From a virus: 48,469 bases of DNA. Both the position numbers and the translations under genes were made by a program. The notes beneath the pieces were generated by a model that made no database searches, had not been told where the DNA came from, and saw only the letters and a program-made list of their open reading frames with translations. Shown in pieces: positions 13,367 through 22,286 of the stretch; the first letter of the stretch is position 1; every line of letters starts with the position of its first letter. The stretch is taken from positions 1 through 48,469 of the IMG/VR virus record IMGVR_UViG_3300032217_000958; one strand, 5' to 3'.

Positions 13367-14328
13367 TGGCTGATACTTCACGTATTGATGAAATAGCAAG
13401 GCGTACTCCCGTAGACCGACGAATGCATATTTGGTCGGAAATGAGTCAGCGTGAAAGAGAAGCTGGCTTAAGTGTTGGCCGTGAAGGTACGCGAAGGGCG
13501 ACGAGTGCTGCTGGACGCATTATTGAAGACGCAAAAAGAAGGGATGCAAGGCATACTGGACGTCTAGTTGATTTGGTTCGTCGTGACCGTGCAATAGGCC
13601 TTAAGGCTGTTCGTAAAACTGCAGACATTGCTCGTTCATTAGCAGCTAAAAACAAGAAGCTTGCTATTGGGGCAGCTATTGCTGTACCAGCAGTAGGCGC
13701 TGTTAGTTATGTCGGTGGTCTTTTGCGTGGTCGTCAAAGCGTTAAGCCTAAACCAGTACCACCTAAATTTGAAGACCTGAAAATTCCAGGCCGTTCAATG
13801 ATGGCTTATCAACAGGAACCACAAGCTGACCGACAATCTGGTGAGTTTAACGTAAACGTTAACTCTAATAGCAATCGCTCCGAACCCGCACCTTCTGAAC
13901 CACAGCAAAGATCTTATGGTGAATCTAGGAGTTATAGCGCTAGTCGTAGTGAACCAAGTCAAGGTAGCAGTATGACCAAGCAGATGCGTAATCAACAACG
14001 CGCTGTACGAGATACTAAGTCGTACTTGGGCGAAGCTTTTGATGCCACTGTCCAACGTGGTGTGAACGTTGGACGAAAGCATCTTGCTGCTATGCTTCAG
14101 CGCGACGGATTGGATCAAGATCAAGGTCAAAGGATTATGAATAAGTTTGAACGCGAGATTGGCGATCAGACTTCTTTAAAAGACTTTAAAGACAAGGGTG
14201 TAACTGAAGATTACGATAAGCGTTACCCTGGCCGTGGTAAAGCTTTGCTTGAAGCCTATCGTGGTCGTTACGCGCCTAACACAACCATGTCAGAAATGAA
14301 AGCAACCGCAAATGCCTCAAGATCCTGA
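13366..14328 (+). CDS. basic protein with membrane-like segment and paralogous C-terminal domain, part 2
   Basis: A 320-residue basic protein, paralogue of the preceding gene. It has an Arg-rich helical N-terminus, a hydrophobic segment around residues 97-120 (LAIGAAIAVPAVGAVSYVGG), a Gln/Ser/Pro-rich linker (about 145-205) and a C-terminal domain from about 219 beginning YLGEAFDATVQRG and including LLEAYRGRY, aligned with the domain of its neighbour over about 100 residues. Overlaps the previous gene by TAATG and the next by about 17 bp. The same plan in two adjacent genes indicates tandem duplication. Function unknown; a membrane-active virion protein is an inference. Confidence 0.65.
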   Translation: MADTSRIDEIARRTPVDRRMHIWSEMSQREREAGLSVGREGTRRATSAAGRIIEDAKRRDARHTGRLVDLVRRDRAIGLKAVRKTADIARSLAAKNKKLAIGAAIAVPAVGAVSYVGGLLRGRQSVKPKPVPPKFEDLKIPGRSMMAYQQEPQADRQSGEFNVNVNSNSNRSEPAPSEPQQRSYGESRSYSASRSEPSQGSSMTKQMRNQQRAVRDTKSYLGEAFDATVQRGVNVGRKHLAAMLQRDGLDQDQGQRIMNKFEREIGDQTSLKDFKDKGVTEDYDKRYPGRGKALLEAYRGRYAPNTTMSEMKATANASRS

Positions 14329-15178
14329 ATACATTGATAGTGGTGCAACTACACTTCGCGATACTCGCAACTTAGCCGGTGGTGTCTTTGACCTCCTTGG
14401 TTCTGGCGCACGTGCCGGCTATGAAGGTGTTAAATCAGGTTTAGGTAGTGTTTTACCTGGTTTAGCAAAAGTCCCTGGTTATCTTGGTTATCAAACAAGA
14501 CAGGCTGGCCGCGCATTAAACAATGTAGTCCCTCAAGGGTTACAGCCTGACATACTTGATCTAATTGCAAATTCTAATCCTATGGTGGCAGGGCTTACAG
14601 CTGATGCGCGTAACCCTGCACCAGCAAACCCTTCGCAAGATGATGAGATGGCTTTATTGTTGCGCCAGCAACTGTATAACCACGTAACCAACATGGTGAG
14701 TAAAAATCAATACACTCCTGGTAATTACATGCAATTAGATAGGATGCTCACTGAAGCACAACAACGTGGGTTTAATCCTTCAGCTCTTACTGGACTTGTT
14801 GATTACATTGGTTCGAAAGGTAAAGCAGGTACAGTTTCAGGGTTGACTAATAGTGACTATCGTATTGCAAACACGAGACCAGCCAAGCGTGGTGAGGCAG
14901 GATACGTACCTTATAACCCTGAAGGTACAAGTCATTCTGCCAGTATGCCTGGTGTGTCTGCAGCTCCTTTTAACCCATATGACACCATTCTACGTGCAAT
15001 ACCATTTGCTAAAGCTGGTGGTATGGGAATCCGTGCTGCTATAGGATCAAAAAATCCAGCGATTAGCAACCTTGCTAAACGTGCTACGTTCTATGGAACA
15101 AAGCAAGCAGTCAAGAGTGTGGGGAAAAAAGCACTAGGTGCTGTTACAAAAACAGCTAACAAAAGATTTGGCCTCTAG
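14312..15178 (+). CDS. hypothetical 288-residue protein, possible virion component
   Basis: No family recognised. The N-terminal third is Gly/Ala/Leu-rich with amphipathic segments (FDLLGSGARAGYEGVKSGLG), the middle is Gln/Asn-rich and helical, and the C-terminus is basic and hydrophobic-patchy (AIPFAKAGGMGIRAAIG, then KKALGAVTKTANKR). This resembles the two basic proteins upstream in style but not in sequence. Its TAG stop shares a CTAG with the stop of the convergent DUF3310 gene. Together with its neighbours it may form a set of injected or internal proteins. Confidence 0.6.
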   Translation: MPQDPEYIDSGATTLRDTRNLAGGVFDLLGSGARAGYEGVKSGLGSVLPGLAKVPGYLGYQTRQAGRALNNVVPQGLQPDILDLIANSNPMVAGLTADARNPAPANPSQDDEMALLLRQQLYNHVTNMVSKNQYTPGNYMQLDRMLTEAQQRGFNPSALTGLVDYIGSKGKAGTVSGLTNSDYRIANTRPAKRGEAGYVPYNPEGTSHSASMPGVSAAPFNPYDTILRAIPFAKAGGMGIRAAIGSKNPAISNLAKRATFYGTKQAVKSVGKKALGAVTKTANKRFGL

Positions 15179-15432
15179 GCTTCTTCTTTCTTGATGTTGT
15201 CTGTGATCGTGTTAACCACATGGTCACAGACACCTTTGTTACCCGTTAGATCTCTAGTTAGATACCAGATAGCCTTGAGGATGTCGTCCTCGTACAACTC
15301 ATTAGGCTTTGAACCCGCGCGTTGAACGTACTTGAGCGCAGCAGCAGGCCAGCGGTTCAACATCCAATCATCAGCTACATCGCAGGCATCTATTTTGCTA
15401 TTACGGTAATGAGCTGGCTTTGTTTTTGACAT
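15175..15432 (-). CDS. DUF3310-like protein
   Basis: An 85-residue protein matching DUF3310, a small family common in phages: HYRNSKIDACDVADDW near the N-terminus, ALKYVQRAGSKP around residue 33 and DILKAIWYLTRDL around residue 50. The family's role is unknown; it is sometimes found with nucleotide metabolism genes. The start is the ATG at 15432, because a TATACT box ends exactly 6 nt upstream and the longer frame would run through the promoter. The mRNA is therefore probably leaderless. It diverges from the packaging operon over a 20-bp symmetrical promoter. Confidence 0.8.
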   Translation of the reverse strand: MSKTKPAHYRNSKIDACDVADDWMLNRWPAAALKYVQRAGSKPNELYEDDILKAIWYLTRDLTGNKGVCDHVVNTITDNIKKEEA

Positions 15433-15438
15433 GGTGCC

Positions 15439-15446
15439 AGTATACT
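15439..15446. promoter_or_regulatory. symmetrical divergent leaderless promoter pair
   Basis: The palindrome AGTATACT contains TATACT on both strands (15441-15446 plus; 15439-15444 minus). Each box ends exactly 6 nt before an ATG: 15453 on the plus strand and 15432 on the minus strand. So two overlapping -10 boxes fire outward into two leaderless genes, and RNA polymerase can probably serve only one at a time. A plus-strand TTGACA at 15426-15431 overlaps the minus-strand start codon but is too near the box to be its -35. Confidence 0.65.
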
Positions 15447-15452
15447 TGCAGT

Positions 15453-16256
15453 ATGCTAGATTCCCAAGGAGTTGATAATCCTTCATACGTTGAGCGCCAA
15501 GATGGTGTGTATAAACGTCTGTCTGGTGGTCATTATGCTAAATGTTGTGAAGCAATGATTACGACTGACGGTTCAAGGCGTCAATGTAAAAATCCTGCAC
15601 TTAAAGACCAAAAGTATTGCACAGCTCACGGGCAAGTTCATTTACTTAAAAGTGAAAAACCACAGTACTTGAATCATTTGTTTCAGAAGGAGCGTGTACG
15701 GTTTAAGAAAGTAGGCGCACAATTACTTGATAAGGTTGATAAATATCGAGATGATCCAGATTTATTCAGTCTTCGTGATGACACTGCATACATTACAGCT
15801 TTAGTTGACGTTCGTGCGGAAGCTGCTGCAGAAGGTGTTGGATTAGAACAGTATCGCAAAATAGAATCAGCTTATTATCTAGCGCAGTCTAAACTTGGAA
15901 GCCCTGACTTTATCGACGCCTTTGAACAGATAGGTGACTTACTCAAAGAACGCATGGATGAATACTCTGCGTCGAAGGATGTCCTTGAGTTAATCGAGCG
16001 TCGTTCAGACCTTGTCGAGAAAGAACAGAGGATGATGGCAACCAAGGCGTACACTATAGAAGCTAATCAAGCCATGATGTTAGTCTTGCAAATTGTTGAT
16101 GTTGTAAAAGGAAGTGTTCGAGATCAAGAAGTGTTGGTATCTATCAGATCTGGCATCAATAAGTTAATGCGTATGTATTCACATGAACTTGAGTTTGAAC
16201 CGATTATTGATGCAACTATAGTTGGAGAAGATAATGGCCCAAAACAGATTCAGTAA
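15453..16256 (+). CDS. putative packaging protein (candidate small terminase) with Cys/His finger
   Basis: A 267-residue protein directly before the large terminase gene and overlapping it by 23 bp, the usual place for the small terminase subunit. The N-terminus has a CC...C...C-x-x-H arrangement (KCCEAM, RQCKNP, YCTAHG, about residues 30-62), a small zinc-finger-like element that could bind DNA. The rest is helical and charged, with a likely coiled-coil stretch in the C-terminal half, suited to oligomerisation. No sequence match to a known small terminase was recognised, so the role rests on context. ATG at 15453 is chosen from the promoter position. Confidence 0.55.
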   Translation: MLDSQGVDNPSYVERQDGVYKRLSGGHYAKCCEAMITTDGSRRQCKNPALKDQKYCTAHGQVHLLKSEKPQYLNHLFQKERVRFKKVGAQLLDKVDKYRDDPDLFSLRDDTAYITALVDVRAEAAAEGVGLEQYRKIESAYYLAQSKLGSPDFIDAFEQIGDLLKERMDEYSASKDVLELIERRSDLVEKEQRMMATKAYTIEANQAMMLVLQIVDVVKGSVRDQEVLVSIRSGINKLMRMYSHELEFEPIIDATIVGEDNGPKQIQ

Positions 16257-17967
16257 GAATATAAGCGATGAGTTTAAACAGTACACACGCAGCGATAAAC
16301 CACTGGCCTTAGCCCTGCTTGAAGCTCTTGATGGACAGATTGAAGACGTTATCAAAACTGGTGATTATGATAGTGGGAGGGCATTTGCCGTGGATGGTGC
16401 TAGCTTAGATTACAAACAATGGCTTAGGACATATGCACCACACGCTATGTCCAGCTCCCTCGGTACACATCACGAGCGCGCCTGGGAATGGGCTGAAAGC
16501 ATCACTCCAGGTGTTGCACCCCCAGCTCTTATTGAGTGTTGGTTTCGTGGTGGCGGTAAGTCAACCACAATGGAACACATTGCTGCTAGGATTGCAGTAA
16601 AAGGTACTCGTAGGTTTCTGCTGTACGTATGTAGTACACAAGAAGCTGCTGATAGACACGTATCGGATATTGGTCACACAATGGAGCGTTGTGGGATCGA
16701 AAGGGCATTGAATAAGTATGGCTTTTCAAAGGGTTGGAATGCGTCTAAGCTTAGGACTGCTAATGGGTTTAACGTTTTGGCGTTTGGTCTTGATACTGGA
16801 GCAAGAGGTGTCAAACTTGACCACCTTCGTCCTGATTTCATCATCCTTGATGACATTGATGAGCTTGATGACAGTGTTAATCGCGTTGATAAGAAGATAT
16901 CCACGATAACACAGACGATTCTTCCTGCTAAATCGACGGACTGCGCGATAGTCTTTGTGCAAAACAAAATCCATGCAAACAGCGTAATGGGACAGGTACT
17001 GTCTGGTGAATTGGACATGTTGCAGTATCGTGTACAGAGTCCAATAGTTCCAGCTGTCCAAGGCCTAACTTACGAACCTTTTGAGCGTGAAGATGGACGT
17101 ACTGGCTACAAGATTACAGGTGGTACGCCTACGTGGTCACATAAGGACATAAGTGTATGTCAGCGTGAGATAGACGACTACGGTGTGATTTCATTCTTGC
17201 GAGAGTGCCAGCATGAAGTTGGTGTTGGTGGCCGATTCTTCCCTGAGTTCCAGGAGTACGATCCATCAGGAAAACCATGGCATGTAATCGATAGTGTAGA
17301 TGTACAACCTTGGTGGAGAGTATGGGCATCGCACGACTTTGGTACAGGCGCGCCTGCCGCTACGTTGCTATACGCATCCGACGAGAATGAAGACATCTAC
17401 GTTATAGGTGAGATCTACGAAGCAGGACGTGTTAGTAGTAAACAGGCTGAAGATTTAATTCAGATGTTAAAAGAACATAAGATGGCGGAGCCTGTTGCGA
17501 AAGATAAACCTGATGGCCCGTGGCGTACAAAAATTGAAGCAATTGCGTTTGACTGGGCTAACACTTTCCCTCCTAAGAACCACGAGCAACGCATTGGTGA
17601 ATATCCAGTAGAAATTTGGTGGAGGAGAAATCTACCAGCTGTTCCCGCAGTCAAAGATCGTAAAGCTGGCTGGCGAAGACTGAAAGAATGGCTAGCAGGT
17701 AAACGTGTCAAGGATGGTGTTCATTACCCTCGTTTTAAAATTGTACGACGCGCATGCCCTCATCTCATCAGGGAGATTACCGCTGCAATGGCAGACCCAC
17801 GAGACCCTGAAGACCTCGACGCAGGCACTAAAAGTGACCACGCTCTTGATAGTTGCCGTTATGGGGTTATGTGGAGAGAGTATCCTGTTAAATGTCCAGA
17901 GACAGAGCGTGGGAAACCTTGGAAGTCATCGTGGCTAAACGACAACAATGAGGACAAGTTTGTATGA
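16234..17967 (+). CDS. terL: terminase large subunit
   Basis: A 577-residue packaging motor. ATPase part: Walker A-like RGGGKST around residues 105-111 (K109), a CSTQEAA motif soon after, Walker B FIILDD ending at D206-D207. Nuclease part: ASHDFG with D368, AFDWAN with D440 and DHALDS with D535 are the expected acidic metal ligands. It cuts concatemers and drives DNA into the prohead through the portal. Start is ATG at 16234 after GGAG; a TTG 12 bp upstream is less likely. The stop overlaps a 47-residue gene (ATGA) that is itself overlapped by the portal gene. Confidence 0.93.
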   Translation: MAQNRFSKNISDEFKQYTRSDKPLALALLEALDGQIEDVIKTGDYDSGRAFAVDGASLDYKQWLRTYAPHAMSSSLGTHHERAWEWAESITPGVAPPALIECWFRGGGKSTTMEHIAARIAVKGTRRFLLYVCSTQEAADRHVSDIGHTMERCGIERALNKYGFSKGWNASKLRTANGFNVLAFGLDTGARGVKLDHLRPDFIILDDIDELDDSVNRVDKKISTITQTILPAKSTDCAIVFVQNKIHANSVMGQVLSGELDMLQYRVQSPIVPAVQGLTYEPFEREDGRTGYKITGGTPTWSHKDISVCQREIDDYGVISFLRECQHEVGVGGRFFPEFQEYDPSGKPWHVIDSVDVQPWWRVWASHDFGTGAPAATLLYASDENEDIYVIGEIYEAGRVSSKQAEDLIQMLKEHKMAEPVAKDKPDGPWRTKIEAIAFDWANTFPPKNHEQRIGEYPVEIWWRRNLPAVPAVKDRKAGWRRLKEWLAGKRVKDGVHYPRFKIVRRACPHLIREITAAMADPRDPEDLDAGTKSDHALDSCRYGVMWREYPVKCPETERGKPWKSSWLNDNNEDKFV

Positions 17968-18107
17968 GTGCTTTTGATATCATCGAAGTATTGATGCTTG
18001 CAACTATCGCTACGTTTACCGGTTTAACTTGGTCTAATCTGCGAAAAATCCGCAGACGTCAAGAAGGTATTGAATATATTCGATTGACTGAGGAGCGGTT
18101 CATCTAA
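17964..18107 (+). CDS. 47-residue single-span membrane protein
   Basis: A short gene squeezed between terminase and portal with 4-bp and 1-bp overlaps, which supports its reality. The product has one hydrophobic segment (IIEVLMLATIATFTGLTW, about residues 6-23) followed by a basic, charged tail (NLRKIRRRQEG, ending EERFI), so N-out/C-in topology is likely. No family known to me. Small membrane proteins at this place are found in other phages, function unclear. Confidence 0.65.
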   Translation: MSAFDIIEVLMLATIATFTGLTWSNLRKIRRRQEGIEYIRLTEERFI

Positions 18108-20326
18108 TGCCCCCAAGGAACACTAATAACGTATTTCCGCAAAGCATCTCACAGATGATGTCTCGCGCAAGTCAACAACCTAAGTCATTGGCTTTTAGTC
18201 AGCCTAATGATAAGGGTACACCTGGCAGTTTTGATAAAGGTAATTTACAAACATCTGATCCAGATATTCTTAAATTGGACATTGATCCTAATGAATGGTC
18301 TGTGGATCCACTTGAAGATCCTGACGAAGCGCGTAGGGTTTCGGCATACGTCAAAGAACAATTTGATTCTGCGTATCGAGCCAGGCAAGAGATGGAACTT
18401 GAATGGGCGCAGGCCTTAGCGTTTTTTGAAGGCCGGCAATGGTTCCGTATCAATAGTCAAACTCGTAACCTTGTACAGCTTCAGAATCCATCTGAAGCTA
18501 ACCGATACATGACAGTCAATAAGATCAGGCCGTTAATTGATGGTGTAGTTGGTAAGTTGACGCAAGTTGCGCCTGACTGTCGCGCAGTGCCTTTGTCACA
18601 AAATCCTAAAGATCAAAAAGCTGCAGACGAAGCTAACTTTATTGCAGGACATTACACTCGCAAGTTTGCGCGTGAAACACAGACAAAAGAACGAGTACGC
18701 TGGGCTTGTGTTACTGGTACTAGTTACGTCAAAGTGTACTGGGACGCCAAGAGCGAAGTCATTATGCCTTACCGTAGCTTAGATACAGGTGAGATTACAG
18801 GTTACGAAAGCCTACCGCTTGGTGATGTAGAAGAAGAAATTGTTCCATGTTTCAACGTATTTATAGATCCCAAAGCTGCGCGTGATGCAGACGTACGCTT
18901 TATCATTCACGCCAGCATCAAGCCATTAAGCTGGTTTGTAGATAACTATGGCGAAGCGGGTAAAGGTGTCCAGGCTGACGCTCTGTCGGGCGTAAACGCT
19001 GGATATGTTGATGCATACTTGGAAGGCGCTAACGGATCTGGTAACGGTTGGGTTCAACCTTCTAGTAGCCGGCTTAATAATACTGACACTAAGAAGCATG
19101 CCGCCATTGTGTTTGAGTATTGGGAAAAACCAACAGCTCGTTATCCAAAGGGTCGTTACATTGTAACCACCAACAATAAGTTACTATACGCCGGCGATTG
19201 GCCTTACAAGAAGCGTGATGAGTTTCCTTTTATCCCACTTCGATGGCAACCAAGATCAGGCACTAGCTACGGACATAGTCTAGGGTTTGACTTGACTCCT
19301 TTGCAGCTAACGTACAACCGTGTATACAGTCGTGCGCTTGAACAGTTTGAGCAGAATAAAGACTACGTTATTGTAGAACGTGGATCTAACATTGGTGCAG
19401 AAGCATTTCAACAAACCGGTGATGATATTGACGACAAGAGCCGCATCTATCGAAAGGTCTATCACAACCGTGGAACACAGCCGCCACAGATCATGCGCGC
19501 GCCTGGAATTAGTGCAGACTTGTTCCCATTCATGCAGATGATCGAAAAGGACATGCAAGACATTGCAGGTCTTCACGATGTTAGTCAAGGCCAGGCACAA
19601 GCTGGTACACCTGCTGAAGCTGTTACACTTTTGCAACGAGCCGACAATACGCAACATAGCTACATTAGGGCTGACATTGAAGTGTCTATTGCTAAGATTA
19701 AAGAGTGGGAAATTTCGCTTGTTGATCAGTTTGCTGTTGCTCCATTTATCGGTTCTGTAGACGATCAAGTCAATCCTCGCAATGACGTGCAACAGGGATT
19801 GATTACATTTGACAGTATTCGTAACGGTGGACAGTATAGGGTTATCTATATCCCTGGTTCATCGCAACGTGAGAGTGACGACCAAAAACTACAGAAATTG
19901 GTTATGTTGCGACAGATGGGATTGTTTGGTGATCCAAATGATCCAGAGACAAACGCGCTTGTTGTGCGAATGCTTCAGCTTCCAGAGACGTCTGACATTC
20001 TACAGAACCTTGGTATGCAAGCTCAGAAGCAACAAGCTATGCAAGCACAGATGCAAGAAATGCAACAGATGCAAATGCAAAACCAGGCTAAGTTTAATCC
20101 TGAAGCAGAGCAAATGAAAGCACAGCTTGACATGCAAAAGATTGAACACCAACAGCAATTGAAAGCTCAGTCTGACATGATGAAGCTTCAAGAGCAAAGC
20201 CGATTGAATACAAACGATTATGCAGCGAAGGCTATTGCCGACGTTAGTAAAGACTTGCTTACACCGGGTAAGCAGGATAAGTCACCTACCCCGTCTGTGG
20301 GACAGCAGAACAAAAATAAAAAGTAG
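18107..20326 (+). CDS. portal protein
   Basis: A 739-residue protein with the features of a large P22-like portal: an acidic leader, the EWAQALAFFEGRQW segment early in the core, the NKIRPLIDGVVGKLTQ stretch, and a long Gln/Met/Lys-rich C-terminal helix (from about residue 645) that would form the barrel inside the head. It forms the dodecameric DNA gateway and binds terminase and the adaptor proteins. The size is similar to P22-type portals. It overlaps the previous gene by TAATG; the scaffold gene follows after 28 bp. Confidence 0.88.
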   Translation: MPPRNTNNVFPQSISQMMSRASQQPKSLAFSQPNDKGTPGSFDKGNLQTSDPDILKLDIDPNEWSVDPLEDPDEARRVSAYVKEQFDSAYRARQEMELEWAQALAFFEGRQWFRINSQTRNLVQLQNPSEANRYMTVNKIRPLIDGVVGKLTQVAPDCRAVPLSQNPKDQKAADEANFIAGHYTRKFARETQTKERVRWACVTGTSYVKVYWDAKSEVIMPYRSLDTGEITGYESLPLGDVEEEIVPCFNVFIDPKAARDADVRFIIHASIKPLSWFVDNYGEAGKGVQADALSGVNAGYVDAYLEGANGSGNGWVQPSSSRLNNTDTKKHAAIVFEYWEKPTARYPKGRYIVTTNNKLLYAGDWPYKKRDEFPFIPLRWQPRSGTSYGHSLGFDLTPLQLTYNRVYSRALEQFEQNKDYVIVERGSNIGAEAFQQTGDDIDDKSRIYRKVYHNRGTQPPQIMRAPGISADLFPFMQMIEKDMQDIAGLHDVSQGQAQAGTPAEAVTLLQRADNTQHSYIRADIEVSIAKIKEWEISLVDQFAVAPFIGSVDDQVNPRNDVQQGLITFDSIRNGGQYRVIYIPGSSQRESDDQKLQKLVMLRQMGLFGDPNDPETNALVVRMLQLPETSDILQNLGMQAQKQQAMQAQMQEMQQMQMQNQAKFNPEAEQMKAQLDMQKIEHQQQLKAQSDMMKLQEQSRLNTNDYAAKAIADVSKDLLTPGKQDKSPTPSVGQQNKNKK

Positions 20327-20354
20327 GTGTGCTAAGATAAGGAGTATCTGTTAA

Positions 20355-21242
20355 ATGCCAGATGAGATGGAGATGCGTAGCGCGGACTCCCCAGCCGCGC
20401 CTGATGGCAATACAGGTGGTTTGGCAAATGCGGTCTATGACTTTGTTCGGGATAACGCCGGTTCCGAAGACTTTTCCCAACAGGCGACACGGGAATATAA
20501 CAGTCCAGACGCAAGCGACAATGATGGTGGATATGATGATCTTGATTACGACAACATTGTTAATGATGTCCTTGGTCTAGAACAGAAAAATCCATATGTT
20601 GAATCTGTCCCTGATGACAGAGGTGCCGTACCTTACGAGCGATTTCGTGAAGTAAACGAAAAAGCTCGTCAGGCGCAAGAGTATGAAGACAAACTCTCGC
20701 GATGGGGCCGAGTCATCGAACAGTTTGAGCAGCAAGGCTATACGGATGCAGATGCAGTTGACGCAGCGCTTACCCAACAGCGCGTGGATCAAGAAGACAT
20801 GCAGATGCGCCAGTATTACGCAAATCTTGCCGAATCACAGGGTGTAGATCCGTATGTTGCAAACATGCAGATGGAGGCCGAAATGGCCAAACGTCAGTAT
20901 GAGCGACAGATGGAGGAAGTCAATAGTTATATGTTGATGCAGCAACGTGATGTTGCTGTCCAACAGTATCCATTGGCCAACCGCGCACCCGCTATGGTGG
21001 ACAACCTTATTGCCGCAGGGTTTGACCCTTACGAGGCAGCCGAGGCTGTTCACGAGCAAGTGAGAATCATAACATCGTCTCTTATTCCTGAAGTTGCAGC
21101 AAAACTCAAGAACCAGTCACGCGCACCACAGCCTATGGGCGGAGGTAACTCTGCTCGTATGCAAGCACCGCAAGGTGGGCCGGCGCCACGTCAGGGTATT
21201 GCATCGTTGCTTGGAATTTCAAGAAACCGTAACGTAATCTAA
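20355..21242 (+). CDS. capsid scaffolding protein
   Basis: A 295-residue protein between portal and major capsid genes, the standard place of a scaffold. It is acidic at the N-terminus (many Asp and Glu, NDVLGLEQ around residue 73), strongly helical and Gln/Glu/Ala-rich in the middle (about residues 95-235, coiled-coil-like), and basic and Pro/Gly/Gln-rich at the C-terminus, ending ISRNRNVI, which could contact the shell. There is no protease motif, so it may be released instead of digested. ATG at 20355 follows AAGGAG at a longish spacing. Confidence 0.8.
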   Translation: MPDEMEMRSADSPAAPDGNTGGLANAVYDFVRDNAGSEDFSQQATREYNSPDASDNDGGYDDLDYDNIVNDVLGLEQKNPYVESVPDDRGAVPYERFREVNEKARQAQEYEDKLSRWGRVIEQFEQQGYTDADAVDAALTQQRVDQEDMQMRQYYANLAESQGVDPYVANMQMEAEMAKRQYERQMEEVNSYMLMQQRDVAVQQYPLANRAPAMVDNLIAAGFDPYEAAEAVHEQVRIITSSLIPEVAAKLKNQSRAPQPMGGGNSARMQAPQGGPAPRQGIASLLGISRNRNVI

Positions 21243-21252
21243 GAGGTATTAG

Positions 21253-22275
21253 ATGGCTATTGCATCTGGAGCAGTATTGCTCGACACACAAGCTTTGACG
21301 CTTGCAGATCAAGCGATCATTTCGAATGATCCATTGGTCAAGGAGATCACAAAATCTCTTCATAAGACATGGAATGCCCTTAAGGATATTCCTCTCGTAA
21401 CGAACCCAAGCCTTCGACAGGTTGGAACTCGTATGACGAACCAGTCAGGATCGTTCCCAACGATCAACTGGGCGACCATTAACGAAGAACCAGTAGTCAG
21501 CAAGGGTAAACCAAAGCAGTACGAAGAAAGCATGTACCTGATCCGTAACAAGATCCAGGTTGACCACGTGCTTCTCGACCAGCCAAACAACATCATTGAC
21601 CCAGTTGAGATGCAGATACAGTACTACATGGAGTCTCTTGCGTATGACTTCAATGATAAATTCATAAACAATTCGCCCGTCACGGGCGATCAGGATTGTT
21701 TCCCTGGTCTTCGTTATCGTATGGATAACTACGATCAGTTTGACATTCCTGCTGAAATGCGTGTTGACGGTGGTGCCGTTGACCTTACCGCTACTGGTGG
21801 AAACGCATTTATGGAAAAACTTCAGCAGCTCATGGATAACATGAACAGTCCTGATGGAGAAGGTATCGTTTTGTATTGTTCTGAAAAGATGAAGCGCCGT
21901 ATTGAATTTTCAATCCGAGCTATGGGTATAGGTGCTGGTTTTGACATCACTAGGGATAATTTCGATCATCCTGTCGAGATGTACAAGGCTGCTAAGGTAC
22001 GTGCTGTTGGACGAAAATCTGATGGTGTGACTCACATCCTTTCTGCAGAAAACGGCAGTGGTGTTGCTGGGTCTGGTAACTTTGAGTCCATCTTTGCAGT
22101 CCGTTATGGAACTGGTTATGTCACAGGTTGGCAGCCAGGCCCATTCAAGCCAACTTACCTTGGTCTTTCCAAGGAAAATGGCGTTCTACACAATATCGTT
22201 TTTGACTGGGGAGTAGGCCTGTGGCAACCGCACGTTCGTTCGGTTGGTCGTCTATTCAATGTCAAGGTTGTTTAA
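21253..22275 (+). CDS. major capsid protein
   Basis: A 340-residue protein right after the scaffold gene, in the size range of HK97-fold capsid proteins. It has an N-terminal helical stretch (LADQAIISNDPLVKEITKSL), an E-loop-like Asn/Glu-rich region (NWATINEEPVVSKG), a central helix with MESLAYDFNDKFINNSP, and C-terminal strands with WQPGPFKPTYLGLSKENG. No N-terminal prodomain is evident, in agreement with the separate scaffold. AAGAGGT precedes the ATG at 21253. The codon bias looks like that of a highly expressed gene: more C-ending codons than its neighbours. Confidence 0.85.
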   Translation: MAIASGAVLLDTQALTLADQAIISNDPLVKEITKSLHKTWNALKDIPLVTNPSLRQVGTRMTNQSGSFPTINWATINEEPVVSKGKPKQYEESMYLIRNKIQVDHVLLDQPNNIIDPVEMQIQYYMESLAYDFNDKFINNSPVTGDQDCFPGLRYRMDNYDQFDIPAEMRVDGGAVDLTATGGNAFMEKLQQLMDNMNSPDGEGIVLYCSEKMKRRIEFSIRAMGIGAGFDITRDNFDHPVEMYKAAKVRAVGRKSDGVTHILSAENGSGVAGSGNFESIFAVRYGTGYVTGWQPGPFKPTYLGLSKENGVLHNIVFDWGVGLWQPHVRSVGRLFNVKVV

Positions 22276-22286
22276 GGAGATAAATT

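Noticed and set aside
12984-13399. Frames of 91-129 codons on both strands within the 12098-13366 gene.
   Set aside because: Shadow frames; the 422-residue frame has a ribosome-coupled start, a paralogue and a TAATG junction.
15420-15486. Longer starts for the DUF3310 gene (to 15486) and for the putative small terminase gene (from 15420).
   Set aside because: Both extensions run through the symmetrical -10 element; the ATGs at 15432 and 15453 lie exactly 6 nt from it.
19307-19792. Minus-strand 161-codon frame inside the portal gene.
   Set aside because: Antisense shadow of a well supported portal gene; no own start signal.
21673-21687. GC hairpin CGCCCG-TCA-CGGGCG as terminator.
   Set aside because: It lies inside the capsid coding sequence and no T-run follows.
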